DNA from: Rhodospirillales bacterium
GTDB lineage: Bacteria; Pseudomonadota; Alphaproteobacteria; Micavibrionales; Micavibrionaceae
Assembly (NCBI GenBank): GCA_020638175.1
Contig: JACKJA010000002.1
Location: forward strand, 744,001-808,000
Reading direction: 5' to 3'
DNA: 64,000 bases
This document shows positions 41,199 to 51,029 of this stretch, one piece after another. The notes beneath the pieces are model-generated. The model ran no database searches. It saw nothing but the letters and a program-made list of their open reading frames with translations, and was not told where the DNA came from. Numbering within the stretch: the stretch's first letter is position 1; each line of letters opens with the position of its first letter. The position numbers and the translations under genes were made by a program.

Positions 41199-41217
41199 AA
41201 CGGTAACATCGTTTTTT
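41197..41217 (+). terminator. Weak terminator-like hairpin
   Basis: AAAACG and CGTTTT around a 7-nt loop, followed by more T, overlap the hybrid kinase stop codon. The AT-rich stem makes it weak, but it would separate the kinase from the flagellin gene. Confidence 0.35.
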
Positions 41218-41335
41218 GCCCATCGCGCTTGTGTATATCACCTGATTTTTCCGGTCCGGGTTTGTAATTCCGTAACGTTTCTATGTTACTCTCATATGAT
41301 ATAGTGAGCTGAATTATGCCTTCAGAAGGATTCTG

Positions 41336-42673
41336 ATGGTTGCAAATGTAGGAAACATTTTAACGGCAGTACAGCAAAAGCAGCTGTTCGCCATACAAAC
41401 GACCGCGCGTTCTCTGGACGGCGCGCAAGGGCGTCTTGCATCTGGCTTGCGTGTAAATTCCGCTATTGATAACCCTCAAAATTTCTTTGCGGCGCGATCG
41501 TTAAACAATCGGGCAAGCGACTTGTCCCGGCTTTTGGATGGAATCGGGCAGAGCATCCTGACTATCGAAACGGCGGATAAAGGCTTGCGGGCGGCGGAGA
41601 AAATTCTGGATCAGCTGGAGACGTATTTGCTGGAATATGAACGAGCATTTTTGAACGGGGAAATAGACGTAACCGCAACCGAAGAAGGGCCGACTTATCT
41701 GGGGCCGGCGGCCATCGGTGATCTGCAAAGCTATGCCGGCGCACAGGATATCGGTGGAACGGTGGCGCTTTTGGGGGGCGGTGAAAGTGGTTTTTATCTC
41801 GATGGTAATCTCTGGAAACGGTTACAGGTAGACTATGATGTGACCGCCAATACCGTTCTGGAATTTGATTTCCGGAGCACCAACATCCCCGAAATCGCCG
41901 GGATCGGCTTTGACAACGATACGAATTTTTCCAACAGCAACAATCAGTTTTTCCTCTATGGAACGCAGTTGACGGGCGTTACCTATGCGGCGCCGACGGG
42001 AACATATCAATATAGCGGCGGCGGAAGCTGGGTGCATGTGACGATTCCGGTCGGCGCTTATTTTACCGGCACCTTCAGCCATTTGACCTTTATCAATGAT
42101 GATGACGGTGCGGGTGACGACGGGGACAGTTATTATCGGAACCTGTTGATACACGAGGGCGACGGTGGCATTACGCAGGGGCCCGATGCCGTCGATCAGA
42201 AATATGAAGACGAATACCAGAAGATGCTGGGACAGCTCGATTTTCTGGTGAATGATGCTCACTACCGCGGGATTAACCTGTTGCGGGATGATACGCTGAC
42301 AACATATCTGAACGAAGACCGGACCAGCTTTATCCAGAGCGAAGGAATTGACGCCACCGCCGATGGTCTGGGGCTGGGCTATCTGAATTTTGCGGTTATC
42401 GAAGACGTTCAGGATGAAATCGGAAAAGTCAGGGAAACGCGCGAAACCTTGCGGCGCTATATCACGACATTGGCCACCGATTTGAACGTCATTAAAACCC
42501 GCGAAGATACGACGCGCGCAGTGATTAACATACTGGAAACGGGGGCCGATGAATTAACGCTGGCCGATCAAAATCAGGAAGGCGCGAAATTACTGGCGCT
42601 GCAGGTGCGGCAGCAAATCCAGTTTGCCAGCTTTGCGAAGCGGCCGGTGACGATCGCCGATTTCCTGTTATAA
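41336..42673 (+). CDS. Flagellin with inserted lectin-like domain
   Basis: 445 aa. Residues 1-105 are a flagellin D0/D1 N-terminus (RLASGLRVNSAIDNPQNFFAA, SLNNRASDLSRLLDGIGQSI). Residues about 285-445 are the C-terminal D1/D0 (LVNDAHYRGINLL, then LETGADELTLADQNQEGAKL). Between them, at about 140-275, lies an inserted beta-sandwich-like domain: NTVLEFDFRSTNIPEIAGIG, LYGTQ, WVHVTIPVGAYFTG, FINDDDGAGDDGDSYYRN. It resembles carbohydrate-binding modules of secreted enzymes in general pattern. It would be displayed on the filament surface. AGAAGGA precedes ATG 41336. No sigma-54 or sigma-28 promoter could be recognised directly upstream. Confidence 0.8.
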   Translation: MVANVGNILTAVQQKQLFAIQTTARSLDGAQGRLASGLRVNSAIDNPQNFFAARSLNNRASDLSRLLDGIGQSILTIETADKGLRAAEKILDQLETYLLEYERAFLNGEIDVTATEEGPTYLGPAAIGDLQSYAGAQDIGGTVALLGGGESGFYLDGNLWKRLQVDYDVTANTVLEFDFRSTNIPEIAGIGFDNDTNFSNSNNQFFLYGTQLTGVTYAAPTGTYQYSGGGSWVHVTIPVGAYFTGTFSHLTFINDDDGAGDDGDSYYRNLLIHEGDGGITQGPDAVDQKYEDEYQKMLGQLDFLVNDAHYRGINLLRDDTLTTYLNEDRTSFIQSEGIDATADGLGLGYLNFAVIEDVQDEIGKVRETRETLRRYITTLATDLNVIKTREDTTRAVINILETGADELTLADQNQEGAKLLALQVRQQIQFASFAKRPVTIADFLL

Positions 42674-42677
42674 GGCT

Positions 42678-44534
42678 TTACCCTTCCAGCTCGGCTTTCA
42701 TCTCTTCCAGCTCCAACCAGCGAATTTCATAACGCTCCAGACTAATTTCCGCCTCTTCGAGATTTTTAACCGTTTCATGAAAGCCGTCGGGATCGCGCTG
42801 GTAGAAATCGGCGTCGCCCAGCTGTTCTTTGTATGCCGCAATCTCGGCTTCGCGTTTGGTAATCTTGTCCGGGAGCTGTTTTAACTCTCGCTCCAGATTA
42901 TAACTCAGCTTTTGTGCCGGTTTTTTGGGCGGCGACGTAGGCACCGCGGCGGCGGCCGGTTTGGCCGGGGAGGGCGCTGATGACTCCGCAGGGGATTCCT
43001 TGGGGGCAATCCCTTTCTTTTTCTCCAGATAATCGCTGTACCCGCCGATACAGCGCTCGATTTTACCGTTACCTTCAAAAGCCAGAATGCTGGTTACCGT
43101 CTGGTCGAGAAAATCGCGGTCGTGAGAGACGACAATTAGAGTGCCTGTGTAATGCGAGAGAATTTCCTCCAGCATATCCAGCGTGTCCATGTCGAGGTCG
43201 TTGGTCGGCTCGTCAAGGATCAGACAGCTCTGCGGGTTGGCCAGAACCTTGGCCAGCATCAGCCGGTTTTTTTGCCCGCCGGACAGGGTTGAGACTTTTT
43301 CCTGTACCCGCGCGGGATCAAACATGAAATCCTTCAGGTAACCGCAGACATGGCGGTGCTTGCCCATAACGTCGATATAATCGCCGCCCGAAGGAACCAG
43401 AACTTTCTTTAAACTATCGTTTAAATTCAAATCGCTCCGTTTCTGATCGAAATATGAAAATGTTAAATCCTTCCGGCGCTTGACGCTGCCTTGATCGGGT
43501 TTTAGCTCGTTAATCAACAGCTTAAGAAAGGTCGTCTTGCCGGACCCGTTGCGGCCTAAAATGCCGATCCGGTCGCCGCGCTGGATCCGTAGATTGAATT
43601 TATCCAGAATGATTTTCCGGGTGCCGTTATCTTCGAATGTCTTGCAGCTATTGTAAAATTCGGCCACGATTTTGGAGTTATTCTCGATGTCCTTGAGCGG
43701 TTTGATTTCGATCTTGGCTGTTGCCCGGTTATAGGCCGCCATATCATTCTTGAGCTGTTCGCGCAGCTTTTTGACCTGTTCGACGCGGCGCATGTTGCGC
43801 TTGCGGCGGGCCTTGACGCCGCGGCTGGCCCATTCGACTTCCTGTTCGACCAGCGCCTTGCGGTTCCGCAGCTCACGCTCTTCTTGTTCCAGCAGCATGG
43901 TTGACCAGTCATCGAAATGAGCAAATCCCCTGGGGCAGGTTTTGAGCGCGCCCCGGTCTAGCCAGAAAATCCGGTTGGTGACATTGGCCAAAAACGCCCG
44001 GTCGTGCGATACGCACAGCAGTGTCCCGCGATAGGATTTCAGATAGGTCTCCAGCCATTCAATCGCATCGAGGTCAAGGTGGTTGGTCGGCTCGTCCAGC
44101 AATAAAATATCTGGTTCCTCGACCAGCGCGCGGGCCAGTCCCGTCCGGCGCAGCTCTCCGCCCGACAGACGATCCATCTGCGCGGCCGGGTCCAGTTCCA
44201 GCGCTTCGGTCACAATATCGACCTTATAGGCGTGAAGCTCTTTTTCTTCTTCCTTGATCTCGCTGAAGATATACTCAAACACGGTCTGACCGGAGCGGGG
44301 GATGATATCCTGTTCCAGATAGCCGATCGAAACCCCTGGCTCTTGCCAGCGTTCGCCGTCATCCAGTTCCTTGGCCCCGGTGATGATATTCATCAGCGTC
44401 GATTTGCCGGCGCCATTCTTGCCGACCAGCGCAATTCGGCTGCCGTCATGAATATTAAAAGACAGATTTTCGAAAACGGGCAGGCCGCCGTAACGGACCG
44501 CTGCATCTCTGACGCTAAGGAGAAGTGAACTCAT
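42678..44534 (-). CDS. uup: ABC-F ATPase Uup
   Basis: A 618-aa ABC-F protein with two nucleotide-binding domains: Walker A GKNGAGKST and GRNGSGKTT; signatures LSGGELRRTGLARAL and LSGGQKNRLMLAKVL; Walker B LLLDEPTNHLD and LILDEPTNDLD. They are joined by a P-site-tRNA-interaction linker. The C-terminal coiled coil after a Pro/Ala-rich spacer is the DNA- or ribosome-binding arm typical of Uup. There are no membrane segments. It probably resolves stalled ribosomes, with effects on transposon excision. Start at 44534 (MSSLLLSVRDAAVR). It ends 5 bp from the convergent flagellin stop. Confidence 0.9.
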   Translation of the reverse strand: MSSLLLSVRDAAVRYGGLPVFENLSFNIHDGSRIALVGKNGAGKSTLMNIITGAKELDDGERWQEPGVSIGYLEQDIIPRSGQTVFEYIFSEIKEEEKELHAYKVDIVTEALELDPAAQMDRLSGGELRRTGLARALVEEPDILLLDEPTNHLDLDAIEWLETYLKSYRGTLLCVSHDRAFLANVTNRIFWLDRGALKTCPRGFAHFDDWSTMLLEQEERELRNRKALVEQEVEWASRGVKARRKRNMRRVEQVKKLREQLKNDMAAYNRATAKIEIKPLKDIENNSKIVAEFYNSCKTFEDNGTRKIILDKFNLRIQRGDRIGILGRNGSGKTTFLKLLINELKPDQGSVKRRKDLTFSYFDQKRSDLNLNDSLKKVLVPSGGDYIDVMGKHRHVCGYLKDFMFDPARVQEKVSTLSGGQKNRLMLAKVLANPQSCLILDEPTNDLDMDTLDMLEEILSHYTGTLIVVSHDRDFLDQTVTSILAFEGNGKIERCIGGYSDYLEKKKGIAPKESPAESSAPSPAKPAAAAVPTSPPKKPAQKLSYNLERELKQLPDKITKREAEIAAYKEQLGDADFYQRDPDGFHETVKNLEEAEISLERYEIRWLELEEMKAELEG

Positions 44535-44547
44535 GACGCTGTTTGAA

Positions 44548-47500
44548 CTATATTTTTCGCCGCGACACAAGCTTTTTCAAGTCTTCGATAATCATATAGA
44601 CCGCCGGGACTAAAACCAGCGTGACCATCGTCGCGAACAAAATGCCAAAGCCAAGGGATAAAGCCATGGGGATCAGGAACCGCGCTTGCCGCGAGGTTTC
44701 AAATATCATCGGTGCCAGCCCGACAAAGGTCGTCAGGGTGGTCAAAAGGATCGGGCGGAAACGCTGGGTACCGGATTCAATGATTGCGTTTAAAAGAGCG
44801 ATCCCTTCGGCTCGTTTGCGGTTGGCAAATTCGATCAGGATCAGGGAATCATTCACCACAACCCCGGCCAGTGCCATCATCCCGAACAGGCTCATAATGC
44901 TCAATGAATAGCCCATAACCATGTGACCGATTACGGCACCGATCGCGCTGAACGGAATGGCCAGCAAAATCATGAAAGGCTGGCTGTAAGTACCGAATAA
45001 AACGGCCAGCAACGCATACATGATAAATAAAACGGCGACCAGCCCCATCAGCAAACTATGGATAGAATCGCGAATTTCCGCCTGATGACCTTCAAAGGAA
45101 TAGCTCAGGCCGGGATAGCGCTGCTGTAATTCCGGCAATATATCTTTTTTCAGGGAGGCAATGACCCGGTTGGCCTGTGATGGCGGTTCGACATCGGCGG
45201 TGACCTGAATGTTGCGCCGCCCATCCCGGCGGTTGATGGTGGTATAGGCACGGCCCTCGGTCATATCGACGACATCTGCCAACCGTACCTCTGATCCGTC
45301 CGGGGCCCGCAAGAACATGTTTTTCAACGTATATTCGGAATTGCGCTCATCTTCGGGCAGGCGCACCAGAACCCGGATTTCATCACGGCCCCGCTGCTGC
45401 TTGAGGGCTTCACTGCCATAAAAGGCGGCGCGGACCTGCCGGGCCACGTCCTGAGTGGCCATCCCCAGCGTGTAGCCCAGCTCTTTCATTTTGAAATCGT
45501 ACTGTTTTTTCCCCTGCGCCGACCCGTCGTCGATGTCTTTGGTGACGTCAAATTCTTCCAGCGCCGCCGCCAGCCGCATAGCGGCCTCATCCAGAACTTC
45601 GGTGCTGCGGTGGGATAGCTCAACCGTCAGGGCTGCGCCCGATCCCGGTCCACCCCGGTTGGATTCAAAGCTCAGGCTTTCCAGCCCCGGCAAAGGGCCG
45701 GTTTCCTCACGCCACAACCGTGTCATTTCCGCCGTTGTCAGGGGCCGGACTTCCGGCGGCGTCAGGAAGGTGCGGACCCGGATGCTGTTCTCATTGATTT
45801 CGGCAAAAATCCCGGTGGACAGATCGTCACCGCCATGGCTGTCGACAACGGCTCGGGCGGTCTCTACCATCCGGTCGCGCACGGCCTCTACTTGTTGCTC
45901 CGGTGTGCCGATTTTCAAGGTGGCCGCGGCAAAGGCAAAATCAGATTCCACGCGCGGGAACAGCGTCATGCCCATACGGCCGCTCAGCGCATAACTGCCC
46001 ATGCCAAACAGGAAGGCCAGAAACAGGGCCAGCGTTATATAGCGAAAATGCACAATGAAATGTAAAAACGGCCCGTAACGATGCGCGATAAAATGCTCGA
46101 AATGGCCGTTGAATTTCTTTTGCCGGTCAATCAGGTGCCAGAGAATCCCGTGCGGCATCTCGTTACTTTTACGGAACGTCAGGTGCGCGGGCAGGATAAA
46201 CAGGCTTTCCACCAGCGACACCAGAAACGCGGCGCTCACAACAATCGGAATGACGCTGAAGACTTTGCCCATGATGCCCGGTACAAACATCAGCGGCAAA
46301 AACGCCACCATGTTGGTCAGGACGCTAACGGTGATCGGTACGGCAATTTCACGGGCGCCGGTGACGGCTGCTTTTAGCGGCGGATAGCCTTTTTGCCGGT
46401 AGTGATAGATATTTTCGCCGGAAACAATGGCATCATCAACCACAATCCCCAGCGAGATAATAAAAGCAAACATCGAAACAATATTGACGGTGAAATCCGT
46501 CATCGGGAACAAAAGGAACGCCCCCATAAAGGAAATCGGGATTCCCATTGCTACCCAGAACGCCAGCCGGACGTCAAGAAACAGCGCCAGGAAAATCACC
46601 ACCAGCGTCAATCCCCACAACCCGTTTTTAATCAGGAGCTGCGCGCGCTGCTTAAACAGCTCGGAATCATCGTCAATAACGCCGATTTTCATTTCCGCGG
46701 GCAGGATCGCACCCATTTTCTCGATTTCTTCATAGACAGCTTCGGCAACGCCAATCGGGGTTTGGTCGCCGATCCGGTAGACATTCAGCAAAATCGCAGG
46801 CTTGCCGTCAAAACTGGCGCTTTGGCTGGAATCGTCAAACCCTTCGCTGATCGTCGCAATATCACCCAGCAGAACTTGCGCGCCGTTATCCTGTGTGATG
46901 ACGGGAACATTTTTGAAGTCCGGGGCTGTGTCGCGGCGTTCGCTCATACGCACCAGAATTTCACCGTTTTCTGTTTTCAGGCGTCCGCCGCCCAGCTCCA
47001 GTGCAATCGTTTTGATCCGGCTGGCGATATCCGGAAGAGACAGGTTGTAACGGCGCAGATCTTCCTGTGAGATTTCGATATGAATCTCCAGATCCTTAAT
47101 CCCGGATAACTCAACCGGCCCGATGTCGTTGTTGGCCTCCAGTTGTTCACGAAGACGCTCGCCGGCCTCGCGCAGGCTGTGATTGTCGACCGCGCCGTAA
47201 AGCGCCAGTTCCATCACTTCGCGCTTGCGGTTGTTGATGGATACGATCAGATCTTCGGCATCGACCGGAAACGTCGTTACGCGGTCAACGGCCGTTTTGA
47301 TATCCTGCAAAACCCGCATGATATCGTCTTCATCGAGAATTTCCGCCGTCAGGCTGCCGGCCCCTTCGTTGGCGACAGAGGTAATCTCGCCCAGCCCCTC
47401 GACATCGCGCACGGCGTTTTCAAGCGCCAGAACGATGCCTTGTTCGACCTCTTCCGGGCTGGCGCCGGGATATGACATGCGGACGGTGACGGTGTCGGTG

Positions 47501-47661
47501 GCAAAGGTCGGAAAGACCTCCTTGATTGTCTTGGAATAAATAAACAGCCCGCCGAGAAGGCAAACGATCATCAGCAAATTGGCGGCGACGGGGTGTGACG
47601 CCATCCACGCGATCGGGCCGGGCTTTATATCCTTCAGTTCCTCAGGATCGAAATGACTCAT
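44548..47661 (-). CDS. RND efflux transporter, inner-membrane permease
   Basis: 1037 aa, the normal length for an AcrB/HAE1-type proton-driven pump. It has a first transmembrane helix after AWMASHPVAANLLMIV, large periplasmic loops, a mid-protein repeat, and the TM4 proton-relay motif GIVVDDAIVSGENIYHY. A second six-helix bundle includes GVVVNDSLILIEFAN. With the upstream fusion protein and outer-membrane factor it forms a tripartite exporter. Substrate is unknown. It overlaps the fusion-protein gene by 4 bp and is last in the operon. Confidence 0.92.
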   Translation of the reverse strand: MSHFDPEELKDIKPGPIAWMASHPVAANLLMIVCLLGGLFIYSKTIKEVFPTFATDTVTVRMSYPGASPEEVEQGIVLALENAVRDVEGLGEITSVANEGAGSLTAEILDEDDIMRVLQDIKTAVDRVTTFPVDAEDLIVSINNRKREVMELALYGAVDNHSLREAGERLREQLEANNDIGPVELSGIKDLEIHIEISQEDLRRYNLSLPDIASRIKTIALELGGGRLKTENGEILVRMSERRDTAPDFKNVPVITQDNGAQVLLGDIATISEGFDDSSQSASFDGKPAILLNVYRIGDQTPIGVAEAVYEEIEKMGAILPAEMKIGVIDDDSELFKQRAQLLIKNGLWGLTLVVIFLALFLDVRLAFWVAMGIPISFMGAFLLFPMTDFTVNIVSMFAFIISLGIVVDDAIVSGENIYHYRQKGYPPLKAAVTGAREIAVPITVSVLTNMVAFLPLMFVPGIMGKVFSVIPIVVSAAFLVSLVESLFILPAHLTFRKSNEMPHGILWHLIDRQKKFNGHFEHFIAHRYGPFLHFIVHFRYITLALFLAFLFGMGSYALSGRMGMTLFPRVESDFAFAAATLKIGTPEQQVEAVRDRMVETARAVVDSHGGDDLSTGIFAEINENSIRVRTFLTPPEVRPLTTAEMTRLWREETGPLPGLESLSFESNRGGPGSGAALTVELSHRSTEVLDEAAMRLAAALEEFDVTKDIDDGSAQGKKQYDFKMKELGYTLGMATQDVARQVRAAFYGSEALKQQRGRDEIRVLVRLPEDERNSEYTLKNMFLRAPDGSEVRLADVVDMTEGRAYTTINRRDGRRNIQVTADVEPPSQANRVIASLKKDILPELQQRYPGLSYSFEGHQAEIRDSIHSLLMGLVAVLFIMYALLAVLFGTYSQPFMILLAIPFSAIGAVIGHMVMGYSLSIMSLFGMMALAGVVVNDSLILIEFANRKRAEGIALLNAIIESGTQRFRPILLTTLTTFVGLAPMIFETSRQARFLIPMALSLGFGILFATMVTLVLVPAVYMIIEDLKKLVSRRKI

Positions 47662-48830
47662 GGCTGGCTCTCCGCCGTCCGCAGGGCCATGCCCTCAACC
47701 GGCACGGCGATCCCGGAGGTCACAATCCGGTCGTCTTTGTCCAGCCCTTCGGTGACGTAGGCATGTGTGCGATCCTCATAGATAATCTTTACGCTGCGGG
47801 AAACCAGCTTGCCGTCCTCTATCAGCCAGATTTTACCGCCGTCCCGCAGCCATTGCAGGGGGATGCGCAGTGTGTCGCTGGCAAAGCGTCGGCCTTCCAG
47901 CGTAACGCTGACATAATCGTAAAGGGTCAGTTGCGGCGCCCCCGGTATGGCTTTGTCGAGCATCAGGGGATCGACAACCGATACCAGAACCGTTGCCAGC
48001 CGGGTATCCGGATCCAGCGCCCCGGTCCATTTCAAAAGATGACCTTTGCGGCTGCCGTTGCTTGTTTTAATCACGGCCGGGCTGCCAATGCCGTTGCGCA
48101 GCGGGGTCGGCGAATAGGACAGCCACGGTAAAACATTAACCGGCACGGAAAGTTCAACCCAGTAGGTATCGGTGCTGACAAGCGTCGCCAGCGACTCGCC
48201 GGTGGAGACTTTATCGCCAAGCGTTGCGTGACGGGCGATTGCCAGGGCGTCGAACGGGGCGGTGATCGTCGTGCGCCGCAGGGCCAGTTTGGCCGTATCC
48301 AGATCCGCTTGGGCTTTGTCAATTTCGGCCTGCGCCTGCGCCAGTTGCGGCGCCCGCAGGGCCAGTTTGGGGTTGTCGAGCTTTTTGCCGGTCGTTTTAG
48401 CCAGCAGAGCCAGCTCATCCTTGGCGATATCCTGCCGTCCTTGCTCCAGCTGGAAATCGGCCTGTGCCTGTTTCAGGATAGCTTCCTGTTTTCGCACGGC
48501 TAGCTCGTAGTCCTCGGGATCAATCATTAAAACCGGTTCGCCCTTCAGGAAGGTTCCGCCCGGTACGAACTCAGCGGCCGTGTTGATGATTTCTCCGGAA
48601 ACCTGCGCTTTTAATTCAGCGTCGACGGCGGGAATAACCTGTCCCATGGCCTCGATCAGGGCATTGAACTGGCCGCCTTCCGGTTGCCCTGTCTCGACCA
48701 GCAAGGCCTGCGCCGGTTGCGGCGGGCGCTTTTTGGCTTCTTCCGGGTGGCTGAAAAACCATGCGCCGATGCCCAGTCCCACGGCCAGAACCAGCAAAGG
48801 CAATAATCCCTTTTTCAGAAAAGAAATCAC
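47658..48830 (-). CDS. RND efflux periplasmic adaptor (membrane fusion protein)
   Basis: 390 aa. An N-terminal membrane anchor or signal (LLPLLVLAVGLGIGAWFFS) is followed by a lipoyl/barrel-sandwich half, an alpha-helical hairpin (about residues 100-190, rich in A, Q, K and L) and a second lipoyl half. A beta-barrel and membrane-proximal domain complete it. This is the AcrA/HlyD-type plan. It bridges the permease and the outer-membrane channel. It overlaps both neighbours by 4 bp, giving translational coupling. Confidence 0.9.
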   Translation of the reverse strand: MISFLKKGLLPLLVLAVGLGIGAWFFSHPEEAKKRPPQPAQALLVETGQPEGGQFNALIEAMGQVIPAVDAELKAQVSGEIINTAAEFVPGGTFLKGEPVLMIDPEDYELAVRKQEAILKQAQADFQLEQGRQDIAKDELALLAKTTGKKLDNPKLALRAPQLAQAQAEIDKAQADLDTAKLALRRTTITAPFDALAIARHATLGDKVSTGESLATLVSTDTYWVELSVPVNVLPWLSYSPTPLRNGIGSPAVIKTSNGSRKGHLLKWTGALDPDTRLATVLVSVVDPLMLDKAIPGAPQLTLYDYVSVTLEGRRFASDTLRIPLQWLRDGGKIWLIEDGKLVSRSVKIIYEDRTHAYVTEGLDKDDRIVTSGIAVPVEGMALRTAESQP

Positions 48831-50257
48831 GAGGGTTCCTCCGTTTTATCTTTTTGCTCAGCCGTCAAGGCACGGTCCGTCCAGGCCCGCAGACCAATCG
48901 CCCGCCATAAGGATACACGGTCCAAGGCCAGACCAAGGCGTTCTTGTACGAGCTGCTGCTCCAGAGATTGCGTATTGATAAGCCCGTTCAGAACAACAAT
49001 ATAACTGCTGTCGCCGTTCGCATAGCTGATTTGTGCTTGCTCCAGCGTATTGCGGGCGGCGGCCAGCTGGTCTTTGACGGCTGCGATTTTGGCGGTTTGA
49101 TGATAATTGCGTGATAAAGCATTTTCAACATCGCCGATCGCGGCCAGAACCGTTTCGCGGTAGGCCATAAACCGCTCATCGGCCAGAGCTTCCTGCCGGG
49201 CTTGTTCGGCGGCGCGTTGTCCGCCGTCAATGACGGGCATCACCAGCCCCAGCGCCAGATCCAGCGCCCAGACATCAAACAGGTTGGCAAAGGCCGTGCT
49301 GGCGGTTGAAAAATCAGCAGAAAGATCAAAAGCGGGCAGGCGGTCAATCCGTGCCGATTCCACGGCCCAGTCAGCACTTTTCACCTTGAGCCATGCGGCA
49401 ATGATATCCGGGCGGTTATCCAGTAACTGCGCCGGAATGCCCGTCACGGGCAAAGGCAGGATATCCGGCAGCTTGTCACCGGCGATATCCAGCGGCACAG
49501 ACGGGTTGCGCCCGGCCAGTAACGATATCTGGTGCTCGGTCAGCTCTATATTGGCCTGAATGTCGGGCAGCCGCGCCCGCGCGCGCTCCAGAACTTCTTT
49601 TTGCTGGAGAACGTCCAGCATTGCCGCCACGCCGCCTTCATAGCGTTTGTGCTGGAGCGCCAGAACCAGCTCGTTGGTTTCAATCTGGCCGTGCAGCAAG
49701 GTTTCTTCCTCGCGCAAAGACCGCAGTGTCAACCAGTTTTCAACAATAGAGGCGCTCAAGGTAATGGCCGCGGCCCGTGTTTCTTCAATGCTGGCTTGTG
49801 CCTCCAGATCGCCGGCCCGCCAGCTGGCCCGGTTGCCGCCCCATATATCCAGCTCATAGCTGGCGGCGCCGCGCAGGGAGAAAGTCGATGGCCCGGCATT
49901 GTCGCCGCGGCTGACGGCGCGCTCACCGGACAGGGTGGCATCGGGCAAAAGGTCTGAAAAATCGCGCTGAGCAGCGGCGGCAGCTTGTTCCATCCGTTTG
50001 CGGATCTGGTTCAGGCCGGGATTGTTGGCCAGCGCCTCATCCATTAACGCGTTAAGAGCGGGATCGTTATAATGTGTCCACCAGGGCTGGCTTGTATCAG
50101 CCACGGCCAGCAGGGCGTCCGGGGCAGAAGTTACCGGCGCGCGGGCATATTCTTCCGTCAGGGACACGGCCTCTTCCGGCGCATGCGACGGCGCAGCGGC
50201 GCAGCCACTCAACAGCGCTGCAATCGTCAGGAATGTCGTCAGGCCGTAAAAACGCAC
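48827..50257 (-). CDS. RND efflux outer-membrane lipoprotein (NodT/OprM family)
   Basis: 476 aa. A lipoprotein signal (FLTIAALLSGCAAAPS, lipobox LSGC) is followed by two TolC-like repeats of long amphipathic helices and short beta segments, the OprM/NodT outer-membrane factor plan (WWTHYNDPALNALMDEALAN near the start). It forms the exit duct of the pump and is the first gene of the operon. Putting the outer-membrane factor first, with 4-bp overlaps down to the permease, suggests equal expression of the three parts. Confidence 0.9.
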   Translation of the reverse strand: MRFYGLTTFLTIAALLSGCAAAPSHAPEEAVSLTEEYARAPVTSAPDALLAVADTSQPWWTHYNDPALNALMDEALANNPGLNQIRKRMEQAAAAAQRDFSDLLPDATLSGERAVSRGDNAGPSTFSLRGAASYELDIWGGNRASWRAGDLEAQASIEETRAAAITLSASIVENWLTLRSLREEETLLHGQIETNELVLALQHKRYEGGVAAMLDVLQQKEVLERARARLPDIQANIELTEHQISLLAGRNPSVPLDIAGDKLPDILPLPVTGIPAQLLDNRPDIIAAWLKVKSADWAVESARIDRLPAFDLSADFSTASTAFANLFDVWALDLALGLVMPVIDGGQRAAEQARQEALADERFMAYRETVLAAIGDVENALSRNYHQTAKIAAVKDQLAAARNTLEQAQISYANGDSSYIVVLNGLINTQSLEQQLVQERLGLALDRVSLWRAIGLRAWTDRALTAEQKDKTEEPS

Positions 50258-50412
50258 GTGTTATTGTCCTCCCCGTCTGGATTATATTATGTAGAAAATT
50301 ATACGGATCAGGGAAAGGTATCCTTCGCAAAAAGAACAACCTTATCTTGCCCGGGGACATGATAATGCACTAACCGTGCCAGTTTAAGAACAATAAAAGG
50401 GAGGAAGGGGAA

Positions 50413-50458
50413 GTAAAAAAAGAGAAGATTGCCACCCGGCGCCAGGGCCGGATGACAA
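50413..50458 (-). terminator. Rho-independent terminator of the cold-shock gene
   Basis: On the minus strand a 12-bp stem (TTGTCATCCGGC / GCCGGGTGGCAA, with G-U pairs) around a 6-nt loop is followed by TCTTCTC and a run of eight T. It lies 16 bp after the cold-shock stop codon. Confidence 0.8.
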
Positions 50459-50474
50459 TGCAAATAATGAGCTA

Positions 50475-50690
50475 TTAAGCGGCTTCTTGCAGATTAGCAG
50501 CGCTGCTTTTGTTGCTTTTCGGGTCGTTTTGAACTTCAAAAGAAATTTTCTGACCTTCGCGCAGCGTGTGCATGCCGGCTTTGTTAACGGCGCTTACGTG
50601 AACGAAAACATCGTTGCCGCCATCGTCAGGTTGAATGAAGCCGAAACCTTTTTGGTCGTTAAACCACTTTACTGTACCTGTTTGTTGCAT
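50475..50690 (-). CDS. Cold-shock protein (CspA family)
   Basis: A 71-aa single cold-shock domain with RNP1 KGFGFIQP and RNP2 VFVHVSAV, preceded by GTVKWFNDQ. It binds single-stranded RNA or DNA and acts as an RNA chaperone. Start 50690, with AAGGA 8 nt upstream, gives the normal length. The leader upstream is long and can form a hairpin at 50726-50746, as in cold-regulated csp mRNAs. The nearby GAAGGTGT-free leader gave no recognisable cold box. Confidence 0.93.
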   Translation of the reverse strand: MQQTGTVKWFNDQKGFGFIQPDDGGNDVFVHVSAVNKAGMHTLREGQKISFEVQNDPKSNKSSAANLQEAA

Positions 50691-51029
50691 TGTTTTATCC
50701 TTTCGCAGAAAACAGTTATCGGGGCGTAGCCGCACCGTGCGGTCTACCTCCCCAGTTCGATTGGAGTACTATTCGAAAAACTGAACTTTTCAGGAAAGGT
50801 GAATTTTGAGGTTCACTATCTTCCACGTATCTTTGGGAAGATACCTCAAGAAAGCTCTGTCCGTAAGAGCGCTTTATCAAACTGTGGCCGGACAGTGACA
50901 GCTTTTACTGGCCGTGTCAACAAAATGCGCTTTCCGGGGCGCCTGTATGTAAATAAGACTTTCTTTTTTGGCTGTAAATCTGTAGGACTGCACGCTGGAA
51001 ACACAGTAACAAAAACAGGCACACAAATT
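50691..51029. other. Structured intergenic region between csp and typA
   Basis: 339 bp between divergent genes, holding both leaders. Visible structures: GTAGCCGCAC-CGTGCGGTCTAC (near-perfect hairpin, 50726-50746), GTATCTT-TGGG-AAGATAC (perfect 7-bp stem, 50827-50844), and GCTCT-GTCCGTA-AGAGC just after it. The frame of typA stays open back to 50799, but the protein family starts at 51030. I found no clear -10/-35 pair. Confidence 0.5.

Noticed and set aside
50799..51029. 77-residue N-terminal extension of TypA
   Set aside because: TypA proteins begin at MTRDLRNIAIIAHVDHG. The extension overlaps hairpins of the leader and lacks similarity to anything.
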